The notes under the pieces: generated by a model | Told to the model about the DNA's origin: nothing | What the model saw: the letters and a program-made list of their open reading frames with translations, nothing else | The model's database searches: none | In this document: piece by piece, positions 56,330-63,873 of the stretch | Layout of the letters: each line of letters opens with the position of its first letter | Numbering within the stretch: the first letter of the stretch is position 1 | Position numbers and translations under genes: made by a program | Assembly (NCBI GenBank): GCA_963790335.1 | Contig: CAWBOB010000002.1 | Location: 62,001-126,000 of the forward strand | Reading direction: 5' to 3' | Source: JAOUEA01 sp963790335 | GTDB lineage: Bacteria > Actinomycetota > UBA4738 > HRBIN12 | DNA length: 64,000 nt

Positions 56330-56349
56330 CCCGGGTCACGCGTCCCGGG
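56330..56349 (+). other. Leader hairpin before the GcvT-like pair
   Basis: CCCGGG-N8-CCCGGG can fold into a 6-pair stem in the 5' leader, just downstream of the -10 box. It could be an RNA stabiliser or attenuator, or it may have no role. The GAGGAG ribosome site at 56371-56376 lies outside it. Confidence 0.35.
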
Positions 56350-56385
56350 CACCATCATGAGGTCGACATCGAGGAGCTTCGTTCC

Positions 56386-57486
56386 GTGCAGAGCAGGCAG
56401 ACAGCGTTCCACGACATCACCTCGACCAAGGCCGCGGGCTTCATGGAGGAGGCCGGCTGGCTCTGGGTCACGAACTACGGCGACGTCGACGCGGAGTACC
56501 GAGCCGTACGCGACGGCGTCGGCATGTGGGATCTCTCGCCGCTGAACAAGTGGGAGTTCCGGGGCGAGGAGGCCCTCGAAGCCGCGCAGCGAGTGCACAC
56601 GAACGACGTGCTGGGCATGCGTGACGGCCAGGTGCGGTACGGCGCGTTCGTCGACGAGGACGGCATGGTGGTCGACGACGGCACCGTGTTCCGGCATGCC
56701 GCTGATCACCTGTGGGTCTGCACGAACGGGTTCGACCACGCCGCCTACTTCGCCGATGCGACCAAAGGTCTCGAGGTCGAGATCGACTACATCGCACCGG
56801 AGCTTCCGAGTCTGCAGATCCAAGGCCCGAAGAGCCGCGATCTGGTGCGCTCGATCGTGTCGGGGGCCGACGTCGACGAGCTGCGGTACTTCACGTTCTT
56901 CCCCGAGCCCGTGACGGTGGGCGGCGCACCCGTGTGGCTCTCACGCACCGGATTCTCGGGCGAGCTGGGGTACGAGCTGTTCCTGCGGCCGGAGCACGCC
57001 GCACCGGTGTGGGAAGCCGTCGAGGGCGCGGGTGCCACCCCGTACGGCGTCGACATCATCGAGCCGGTCAGGGTGGAGACCGGCATGGTCGTGACCGACT
57101 ACGACTACGAGCCGCATCAGCGCACGCCATACGATCTGGGTCTGGACCGGCTCGTCGCCCTCGACGCCGAGGGAGCGTTCATGGGCAAGGAGCAGCTCCG
57201 AGCGGTCGCGGCCGATCCGCCGAACCGGTTCGTCACGATCCGGCTCGAGAGCGAGGTGCTTCCCGAGTACGGCGCGGCGGTGTCGGTCGACGGCGAGGAT
57301 GCCGGCGTGCTGACGAGCCCTGCGTCGAGCCCGGTGCTCGGCCCGCTCGGCCTCGCCGTGCTCCGTGCCGGCGTATCGGCGCCCGGTACCGAGGTCCGGG
57401 TCGCGATGCCCGACGACCAGACGGTGGGCGGCACGGTCGACGTGCTCGCGGTGCTCGACCCGACGAAGCAACGTCCCCGCGCCTAG
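56386..57486 (+). CDS. GcvT-like THF-dependent methyltransferase/demethylase, copy 1
   Basis: A 366-residue GcvT-fold protein that is not the glycine-cleavage T protein. The folate-site segment reads VRYGAFVDEDGMVVDDGTV, keeping the Asp pair of the family. WLSRTGFSGELGYELFL and a C-terminal GcvT_C domain (VGGTVDVLAVLDPTKQRPRA) follow. The region VVTDYDYEPHQRTPYDLGLD differs from the LYGQD motif of true GcvT. Relatives such as DmdA, LigM or sarcosine/dimethylglycine demethylases move a methyl group from a substrate to THF. Donor unknown. GTG start with GAGGAG 9 bases upstream. Confidence 0.82.
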   Translation: MQSRQTAFHDITSTKAAGFMEEAGWLWVTNYGDVDAEYRAVRDGVGMWDLSPLNKWEFRGEEALEAAQRVHTNDVLGMRDGQVRYGAFVDEDGMVVDDGTVFRHAADHLWVCTNGFDHAAYFADATKGLEVEIDYIAPELPSLQIQGPKSRDLVRSIVSGADVDELRYFTFFPEPVTVGGAPVWLSRTGFSGELGYELFLRPEHAAPVWEAVEGAGATPYGVDIIEPVRVETGMVVTDYDYEPHQRTPYDLGLDRLVALDAEGAFMGKEQLRAVAADPPNRFVTIRLESEVLPEYGAAVSVDGEDAGVLTSPASSPVLGPLGLAVLRAGVSAPGTEVRVAMPDDQTVGGTVDVLAVLDPTKQRPRA

Positions 57487-57531
57487 GAGCGCGGGGTTGG
57501 CACGCATCATCGAGTCACGAGGAGGGGCAGC

Positions 57532-58626
57532 ATGACCGAGGACAAGCGCTCGCCGCTGCACGACTGGCACGTCGAGCACGGCGCCGACGTCGTCTGGGAA
57601 GACGGCTATCCGTGGGCGATGCACGAGGGCGGCGATCCGCTCGCCGAGTACGAATCCGTGCGCACCGCGACCGGCATCTGGGACCTCTACTCGACCTGCA
57701 AGTACGAGGTCTCGGGGCCCGACGCGGCCCGGCTGATCCAGCGACGTTTCACGAACCGCCTCGATGGCATGCAGGATGGCTCCGTTCGCTACGGCGCGTT
57801 CGTGAACGCCGACGGGTTGATGATCGACGACGGCAACGTCTACAGGCTGGCCGACGACCGCTTCCTCGTGATGATCAACACGGCAGGGATCGAGGAGTGG
57901 TTCCGGGAGACGGCCGAGGGCCTCGACGCCACGATCGAGCACAAGACCGACGACTACGCGATGATCGCCGTGCAGGGGCCGACCTCGCAGCAGACCTTGC
58001 AACCCCTCGTCGACCGCGATCTGGGCGACCTGCGGTACTTCCGGTTCTGGCCGGAGAAGGCGACCGTCGCCGGTGCCGAGGCGTGGGTCCTGCGGACCGG
58101 CTTCAGCGGCGAGAAGGGCTACGAGCTCGTGATGGCGCCCGGCGACGCTCGCGGGATCTGGGATGCCCTCATCGGCGCAGGCGGCACGCCGTTCGGGCTC
58201 ACCGCGATCGATCTGGCACGCACCGAGATCGGTCTGATCATCATCGCGGTCGACTACAACCCCGGTGAGATCTCGCCGTGGGATCTCTCGATGGATCGGT
58301 TCATCGTGACCGACACCGAGTGCGTGGGAGCCGCCGCTCTCGCCGAGCGTGGCGCGAACCCGCCGAAGCGCTTCAAGACGTTGAAGATCGAGGGCGACGC
58401 GGCCCCCGACTACGGTGCGGCGGTCACCAAGGACGGACGCGAGGTCGGCGTCGTGACGTCCCCCGCGACCTCGCCGCGGCTCGGCACGATCGGGCTGGCG
58501 ATACTCGACGCCGACGCGGCCGCCGACGGCGAGAAGGTCGAGGTCGCTGTCGCCGGCGGGACCGCGCAGGCCACCGTCGAGGTGCTCTCCCTGCTCGACC
58601 CGAAGAAGGAGCGTCCCCGGGCCTAG
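57532..58626 (+). CDS. GcvT-like THF-dependent methyltransferase/demethylase, copy 2
   Basis: A 364-residue tandem paralogue of the preceding gene. It shares VRYGAFVNADGLMIDDGNV, LRTGFSGEKGYELVM and the end LSLLDPKKERPRA with copy 1, but has TNRLDG where copy 1 has TNDVLG. VDYNPGEISPWDLSMDR replaces the corresponding loop. The two probably arose by duplication and may act on different methylated donors or in a heteromer. GAGGAGGGG precedes the ATG, and a 45-base gap separates the genes. Confidence 0.82.
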   Translation: MTEDKRSPLHDWHVEHGADVVWEDGYPWAMHEGGDPLAEYESVRTATGIWDLYSTCKYEVSGPDAARLIQRRFTNRLDGMQDGSVRYGAFVNADGLMIDDGNVYRLADDRFLVMINTAGIEEWFRETAEGLDATIEHKTDDYAMIAVQGPTSQQTLQPLVDRDLGDLRYFRFWPEKATVAGAEAWVLRTGFSGEKGYELVMAPGDARGIWDALIGAGGTPFGLTAIDLARTEIGLIIIAVDYNPGEISPWDLSMDRFIVTDTECVGAAALAERGANPPKRFKTLKIEGDAAPDYGAAVTKDGREVGVVTSPATSPRLGTIGLAILDADAAADGEKVEVAVAGGTAQATVEVLSLLDPKKERPRA

Positions 58627-58670
58627 CGTCGAGGCCCGCTGCAGGCAGTATCGGCGCGTGTCCCGGCACA

Positions 58671-58676
58671 TATGCT
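58671..58676 (+). promoter_or_regulatory. -10 box of leaderless glutamate formimidoyltransferase gene
   Basis: TATGCT lies 6 bases before ATG 58683. Confidence 0.5.
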
Positions 58677-58682
58677 GGCCGG

Positions 58683-59582
58683 ATGGGTGAAGAGCTGTTC
58701 GGCGTCGTGCCGAACTTCAGCGAGGGCCGCCGGCCCGATGTGATCGCGGCGATCGTCGACGCGTTGGATGTGCCCGGGGCCAGGGTGGTCTACGCCGAGG
58801 CCGACCCCGACCACAACCGGCTCGACACCACCGTCCTGGGCGGCGCCGACGCCGTGCGAGCGAGCGCCATGGCCGGCGCCGCCGTCGCGGCGGCCCACAT
58901 CGACATGCGCCAGCATCGTGGCGGTCACCCTCGTATGGGAGCCGCCGACGTGATCCCGTTCATGCCCGTGCTGCACGTGACGATCGACGATTGCATCGCG
59001 CTGGCCAGGTCGTTCGGGGAAGCGCTCGCGGACCGGTTCCATCTGCCCGTCTACCTCTACGATCGCGCGGCGTTCGTTCCGGAGCGCGCCTCGCTCGCCG
59101 AGGTACGCCGGGGCGAGTACGAGGGCCTGCGAGAGGCGGTCGCGAGGGGTGAACGCCTTCCCGACTTCGGCCCGCATGAGATCGGCTCCGCGGGAGCGAC
59201 CGCGGTCGGGGCTCGCAAGCCGCTCGTGGCGTTCAACGTCTATCTCGACGGCAGGGACGAGGCGACGGCGAGATCGATCGCCAAAGCGGTCAGGGAGTCC
59301 GGTGGAGGGCTCCCGGCGGTGCGGGCGATCGGGTTCGCCGTGCCCGAACGCGACGGCGTGGTCACGGTCTCGATGAACCTCGTCGACCACGACGTCACGG
59401 GTCTGCGCGCCGCGTTCGATCGGGTGGCGGCGCTCGCGGCGGAGCACGGCCTGGCCATCACCGATTCCGAGATCGTCGGACTCGTGCCCGACTCTGCGTT
59501 GGCACCCGCCGATCCCGGGTACCTGCGGCTCCAGGGCTTCGACGCGGATCGCCAGGTCTTGGAGCGCCTGATCGAGGCGTGA
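58683..59582 (+). CDS. Glutamate formimidoyltransferase (FTCD N-terminal type)
   Basis: A 299-residue protein homologous to the N-terminal two domains of FTCD. VVPNFSEGRRPDVIAAIVDAL, ADPDHNRLDTTVLGG and HIDMRQHRGGHPRMGAADVIPF with the catalytic His are present. It moves the formimino group from N-formiminoglutamate to THF, giving 5-formimino-THF. The deaminase half is encoded separately by the next gene. No histidine-degradation (hut) gene lies nearby, so C1 supply from another source should be considered. Confidence 0.9.
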   Translation: MGEELFGVVPNFSEGRRPDVIAAIVDALDVPGARVVYAEADPDHNRLDTTVLGGADAVRASAMAGAAVAAAHIDMRQHRGGHPRMGAADVIPFMPVLHVTIDDCIALARSFGEALADRFHLPVYLYDRAAFVPERASLAEVRRGEYEGLREAVARGERLPDFGPHEIGSAGATAVGARKPLVAFNVYLDGRDEATARSIAKAVRESGGGLPAVRAIGFAVPERDGVVTVSMNLVDHDVTGLRAAFDRVAALAAEHGLAITDSEIVGLVPDSALAPADPGYLRLQGFDADRQVLERLIEA

Positions 59583-59633
59583 CCGGGGCACGACCCGGGC
59601 ATGACCGATGCATGACGACGAGAGGGGACGAGC

Positions 59634-60275
59634 ATGCGTGAAGCACGGTTCGGTGCGATGACGGTCGAGGGCTTCCTCGAGTCGATGAGCTCCGGCGACC
59701 CGACCCCCGGGGGAGGCGCGGCCGCAGCGATCGCGGGCGCAACCGGAGCATCCCTCATCGCGATGGTGGGCCGTCTCACGCTCGGCAAGCGCGGGTTCGA
59801 GGATCTCGAGGAACGGATGCGAGCCCTCGTGGAACGGGCCGATGAGGCCCGCACCGACTTCCTCGCCCTGGCCGACCGCGACGCGGAGGCATTCGAGCAG
59901 GTCATGTCCGCGTTCCGCATGCCGAAGGACAGCGATGTGGAGAAGGCGTCTCGGGCCCAAGCGATCCAGGTCGGTCTCGAGCATGCGGCCGGCGCACCGC
60001 TCGAGATCGCACGCCGCGCCGTCGACCTGATGGAGCTCGCCGAGGACGCCACGGCGCTCGGCAACCCGAACGCGGCGAGCGACGGCATGACCGCCGCCGG
60101 TCTGCTGGTGGCGGCGGTCATCGGCGCTCGCGCGAACGTGGAGATCAACGCGGCGTCGCTGAAGGACGAGTCGCGCCGCGAGGCGCTGATGGAAGAGGTC
60201 GCAGGCATCCGCGAGCGAGCAGGTGACCTGCTCGAGCAATGCCGTACGGCGTTCGGCCTGCGGCTCACCGCCTGA
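59634..60275 (+). CDS. FTCD_C family cyclodeaminase / methenyl-THF cyclohydrolase (FchA-like)
   Basis: A 213-residue four-helix-type protein of PF04961. GDPTPGGGAAAAIAGATGAS at the start and GNPNAASDGMTAAGLLVAA mark the family. Two reactions are known: formimino-THF cyclodeaminase (in FTCD) and methenyl-THF cyclohydrolase (FchA of methylotrophs and acetogens). Its neighbours, formimidoyltransferase on one side and formate-THF ligase on the other, allow either. AGAGGGG precedes the ATG. It converges on fhs. Confidence 0.85.
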   Translation: MREARFGAMTVEGFLESMSSGDPTPGGGAAAAIAGATGASLIAMVGRLTLGKRGFEDLEERMRALVERADEARTDFLALADRDAEAFEQVMSAFRMPKDSDVEKASRAQAIQVGLEHAAGAPLEIARRAVDLMELAEDATALGNPNAASDGMTAAGLLVAAVIGARANVEINAASLKDESRREALMEEVAGIRERAGDLLEQCRTAFGLRLTA

Positions 60276-60289
60276 TCCCGCAGCGGTGC

Positions 60290-61961
60290 TCAGAACAGTC
60301 CGATGGTTCGGCCGTCGGCGTCGATGTCGACGTTGTGGAAGGCCGGCGTGCGGCCGAGGCCGGGCATGCGTTGCATGTCACCGCAGAGCGCGACAACGAA
60401 CCCCGCCCCCGCGCTCGGCACGACCGCGCGCACCGGCAGCCGGAAGTTGGCGGGACGGTTCAGCAACAGCGGATCGTGGCTGAGCGACAGGTGGGTCTTG
60501 GCCATGCACACCGGCACCGCGCCGAACCCGAGCTCGTCCATGCGCTGGATGTCCTTCTCGGCCTGGGGCAGGTAGTCGACGCCCTCGGCGCCGTACAGAC
60601 GCACGGCGATCGCCTGGATCTGCTCCCTGAGGCGGGCCCCGTTGGGGGTGAGGAACTCGAACGCGTTCGGCTGGTCGCACGCCTTCACGACCGCCTCGGC
60701 GAGCTCGATCGCACCCTCGCCTCCCTGCGCGAAGGCCCGGTTCACGACCACGGTCTCGGCGCCGGCTTCCACCGCGAGCTCGCGGATCAGCTCGACCTCA
60801 GCCTCGGTGTCATCGGGGAAGTTGTTGATCGACACCACGCACGGGAGCCCGTACTGCCGCACGATGCCGATGTGCGCGCTGAGGTTGTCGATGCCGCGGC
60901 GCAACGCGTCGAGGTCCTCGGTCCCGAGGTCGGCGAACGCCATGCCGCCATGGGACTTGGTGGCCCTGATCGTCGTCACGAGCACGGCGGCGCTGGGGCG
61001 GAACCCTCCCGTGCGACAGACGATGTCGCAGAACTTCTGGAACCCGAGGTCGCTCGCGAACCCGCCCTCGGTGATCGACGTAGTCGGCGAGCTTCAGCGC
61101 GACCCGGTCGGCGAGGATCGAGTTGTTCGCGTGGGCGATGTTGCCGAAGGGCCCGGCGTGTGCGAGCACGGGCTGGCCCTCGAGGGTCTGCACCAGGTTC
61201 GGCTTGATGGCGTCCTTCATGATCACGGTCATCGCGCCGCCCGCCTGGAGATCGTCGGCCGTGACCGGAACGCCGTCGTGGGTCGAGGCCACGACGATGC
61301 GCCCGAGCCGGGTGCGCAGGTCGGCGAGGTCGCTCGCGAGCGCGAACACGGCCATGACCTCGCTCGCCGCGGTGATCACGAATCCGTCCTGGCGCGGGTA
61401 GCCGTGGGCGCGGCCGCCGAGACCCGCGACGATGTTGCGCAGCTCGCGGTCGTTCATGTCGATCGTGCGCGGCCACGTGATCGACTGCGGATCGATGTCG
61501 AGCGGGTTCCCGTGGTAGATCGAGGCGTCGAGGGCCGCCGAGAGCAGGTTGTGCGCGGCGCTCACCGCATGGAAGTCGCCGTTGAAGTGCAGGTTGAACT
61601 CCTCCATGGGCACGACCTGGGCGAAGCCGCCTCCGTTGCCGCCGCCCTTGATGCCCCAGACCGGTCCCATCGACGGCTCGCGCAGGCACAACATGACGTT
61701 CTTGCCGATCGCCCCGAGGCCCTGGGTGAGCGAGACGCTCGTGGTGGTCTTGCCTTCGCCGGCTTTCGTCGGGGTGATCGCGGTCGTGATGACGAGCTTG
61801 CCGTCGGGTCGATCGGCGAGCCGGTCGAGGATCGACAGGTCGACCTTCGCCCGGAAGCGTCCGTACTGCTCGAGCTCACCGGGATCGATGCCGGCTTCCT
61901 GGGCGATGTCGGCGATCGGGCGGAGTTCGGCTTCCTGAGCGATCTCGAGTCCTGACTTCAT
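60290..61961 (-). CDS. fhs: Formate-tetrahydrofolate ligase, frameshifted
   Basis: A ligase of about 556 residues that makes 10-formyl-THF from formate, THF and ATP, or runs in reverse to form ATP and formate. P-loop PTKAGEGKTTTSVSLTQGL, GGGNGGGFAQVVPMEEFNLH and NNSILADRVALKLADYV occur in the first frame. After LADYV one extra base near 61076 shifts the frame, which continues ITEGGFASDLGFQKFCDIV, RATKSHGG and VCMAKTHLSLSHDP. ATG 61961 is preceded by AGGAGG at an unusually long 14 bases. Divergent from fdhD. Confidence 0.92.
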
Positions 61962-62006
61962 GGCGGCGGTGTGTCCCTCCTGATGGGAAGCGTGCGGGCG
62001 CCCCGG

Positions 62007-62036
62007 ACGATACGACCGTCGGTCGCCGAGATTCAA
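62007..62036 (-). promoter_or_regulatory. Promoter of fhs
   Basis: On the minus strand TTGAAT (62031-62036), 18 bases and TATCGT (62007-62012), about 45 bases before the fhs ATG. The 159-base gap between fhs and fdhD holds this promoter and the likely fdhD -10 (GATACT, 62108-62113). Confidence 0.5.
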
Positions 62037-62120
62037 ACCCGCTCCTCGGCAGGGTGGGACTCCGGGCCGTCGGGAACGCTCCGCGTGACCCTTCGGCGGA
62101 GGGCGTCGATACTGGTGGTG

Positions 62121-62960
62121 ATGGCGACCTCCGAGGACCTCAGACGCACCGTGACCGACGTGCGCGTCGTGGCGGTCAACGACGGCGTGCGCTCCGAGCG
62201 GCCGGATGCGCTGGCGACCGAGGAACCCATGGAGATCCGCGCCGGCGGGCCGGGCCAACGGGCCCGCGCCGTGGCCGTCACGATGCGCACGCCCGGCGCC
62301 GACTTCGAGCTGGCGGTGGGCTTCCTGTTCACGGAAGGGCTGATCGCCCCCGGCGACGTTCGCCGCGTCGCGTACTGCGACGATCTCGACGACGACGAGC
62401 AGCGGTACAACGTGGTGACCGTGACGCTCGGTCGAGGCTTCGATCACGATCGACTGCACCGCAACTTCTACGCCACGTCATCGTGCGGCATCTGCGGGAA
62501 GGCGGCGCTCGACGACGTCGAGGTGCGATGCGCCCCCGTCGCCGGTGGACCGACGGTGTCCTCCGAGGTGCTCGTGTCCCTGCCCGAGAAGCTCCGGTCG
62601 AAGCAGCGGGTGTTCGATCGCACCGGCGGGTTGCACGCCGCGGGGCTGTTCACCGCCGGGGGGGACCTCGTGACGCTCCGCGAGGACGTCGGCCGCCACA
62701 ACGCCGTCGACAAGGCGATCGGTGAGCGGGTGCTCGCGGGGGCCGTGCCGCTCGCGGGCCACGTGTTGCAGGTGAGCGGACGCGCGAGCTTCGAGATCGT
62801 GCAGAAGGCGGCCGTGGCGGGCATCCCGATCGTGAGCGCGGTGAGTGCGCCGTCGTCACTCGCCGTCGAAGCCGGGCAACGATTCAACATGACGATCGTC
62901 GGGTTCGTGCGCGAAGGGCGCTGCAACATCTACACGCACCCCGAGCGCGTCGGCGGCTGA
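62121..62960 (+). CDS. fdhD: Formate dehydrogenase sulfurtransferase FdhD
   Basis: A 279-residue FdhD that sulfurates the molybdenum cofactor of formate dehydrogenases, using persulfide from a cysteine desulfurase. The active-site pair Cys122/Cys125 is in SSCGICGKAAL. EDVGRHNAVDKAIG and QVSGRASFEIVQKAA are signatures. Start ATG 62121 lies 7 bases after GATACT, so it may be leaderless. The NifS-like enzyme at 42280-43467 or SufS could be its sulfur donor. Confidence 0.93.
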   Translation: MATSEDLRRTVTDVRVVAVNDGVRSERPDALATEEPMEIRAGGPGQRARAVAVTMRTPGADFELAVGFLFTEGLIAPGDVRRVAYCDDLDDDEQRYNVVTVTLGRGFDHDRLHRNFYATSSCGICGKAALDDVEVRCAPVAGGPTVSSEVLVSLPEKLRSKQRVFDRTGGLHAAGLFTAGGDLVTLREDVGRHNAVDKAIGERVLAGAVPLAGHVLQVSGRASFEIVQKAAVAGIPIVSAVSAPSSLAVEAGQRFNMTIVGFVREGRCNIYTHPERVGG

Positions 62961-62980
62961 GGCCCGCCGGTACCGTCGGG

Positions 62981-63487
62981 TCAGGATGGATCGGGTGACG
63001 GGCGCTCGACCTCGGTGACCGTGCGAGCGATGCGCTCCGCGAGCGCGTCTAGGTCGATACGGTCCACGAGCGCCTCGACGTCGAGGCGCTCTGCGATGCG
63101 AGCGACGTCGACTTCTGCCAGCATCGCGTTCACATCGAGGTGCTCGCGGAGGAGTGCCGTGAGGTCGATCCGGTCGCCGACGGCCCTCATGGCCGCAGGC
63201 ACGGCGGCACCGAGGAACGCCGCGGCCGCCTCGATCGTCTCGGTCTGCGATGCCTTCCATCGCCCGTCGAGCACGCGCAGGACACCGGCCGCGAGCTCGC
63301 TCGCTTCGGCGGCGGCGAGCGGCTCGGCGATCCAGCTCATCGCCGGCCCGATCGTCGTCGCGAGCTGCTCGGCCGCCGCGGCCGCGGCCTCGGCGGCGAT
63401 CACGGCCGCGCCGAGCGCAGCGCCGGCGACGCCGGCCACCGGATCGCTCCGGTCATGTCCCGCATCGTCGTCGATGCGGCTCGGCAT
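62981..63487 (-). CDS. Hypothetical protein with 9-residue tandem repeats
   Basis: A 168-residue protein. The first half is a run of Ala-rich helix (AAVIAAEAAAAAAEQLATT). Residues about 107-153 contain about five 9-residue repeats of pattern hydrophobic-D-V/L-x-A-h-h-x-R (LDVNAMLAE, VDVARIAER, LDVEALVDR, IDLDALAER). Similar repeats appear in actinobacterial envelope proteins. It overlaps the upstream gene by 35 bases. Function unknown; the genes lie between fdhD and the divergent formate dehydrogenase. Confidence 0.55.
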   Translation of the reverse strand: MPSRIDDDAGHDRSDPVAGVAGAALGAAVIAAEAAAAAAEQLATTIGPAMSWIAEPLAAAEASELAAGVLRVLDGRWKASQTETIEAAAAFLGAAVPAAMRAVGDRIDLTALLREHLDVNAMLAEVDVARIAERLDVEALVDRIDLDALAERIARTVTEVERPSPDPS

Positions 63488-63770
63488 GCGTAGCGCGGAG
63501 TCCTTCCGCGAGGGCGCCGGCTCCGGCCGCGAACATGCCCGCGGCGACCCGCACGCCCTGCTCCACGAGCTCGGCGGCCGGCGGGAGCGAAGGCGGCTCC
63601 GGCGGGGGCACCTCATCGCGCGCGAACGCTGCGTCGGCCGCGACCGCGTCCTCGTAGCTCATGTCCACGTCCGCGGGGGCAGCCGGCTCGTCGGCTCCGG
63701 GCAGGCGCACGACGTTGGACGGTTCCTTCGGTTGCTCGCCGATCGGGATGCGATCCATGTCCATCATCAT
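63453..63770 (-). CDS. Hypothetical protein beside formate dehydrogenase
   Basis: A 105-residue acidic, Pro/Ala-rich protein starting at a run of three ATG codons (63770, 63767, 63764). It has VVRLPGADEPAAPADVDMSY, then a Pro-rich stretch and a helix (ELVEQGVRVAAGMFAAGAGAL). The region before the last 12 codons is not conserved in any family I know. It is divergent from the formate dehydrogenase gene and overlaps the repeat-protein gene. Confidence 0.5.
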   Translation of the reverse strand: MMMDMDRIPIGEQPKEPSNVVRLPGADEPAAPADVDMSYEDAVAADAAFARDEVPPPEPPSLPPAAELVEQGVRVAAGMFAAGAGALAEGLRATHAEPHRRRCGT

Positions 63771-63823
63771 GGACCGCCCGGGAAGCGAGCAGCAATCACC
63801 GTCGCCGAGTGCGCCACCGGCCG

Positions 63824-63829
63824 TACAAT
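63824..63829 (+). promoter_or_regulatory. -10 box of the formate dehydrogenase gene
   Basis: TACAAT lies 44 bases before the ATG at 63874; the leader carries AAGGAGA as ribosome site. Confidence 0.5.
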
Positions 63830-63873
63830 CGGAGCCGGGACGCCCGTTCCGATGCCTGGAAGGAGACGTGTCG

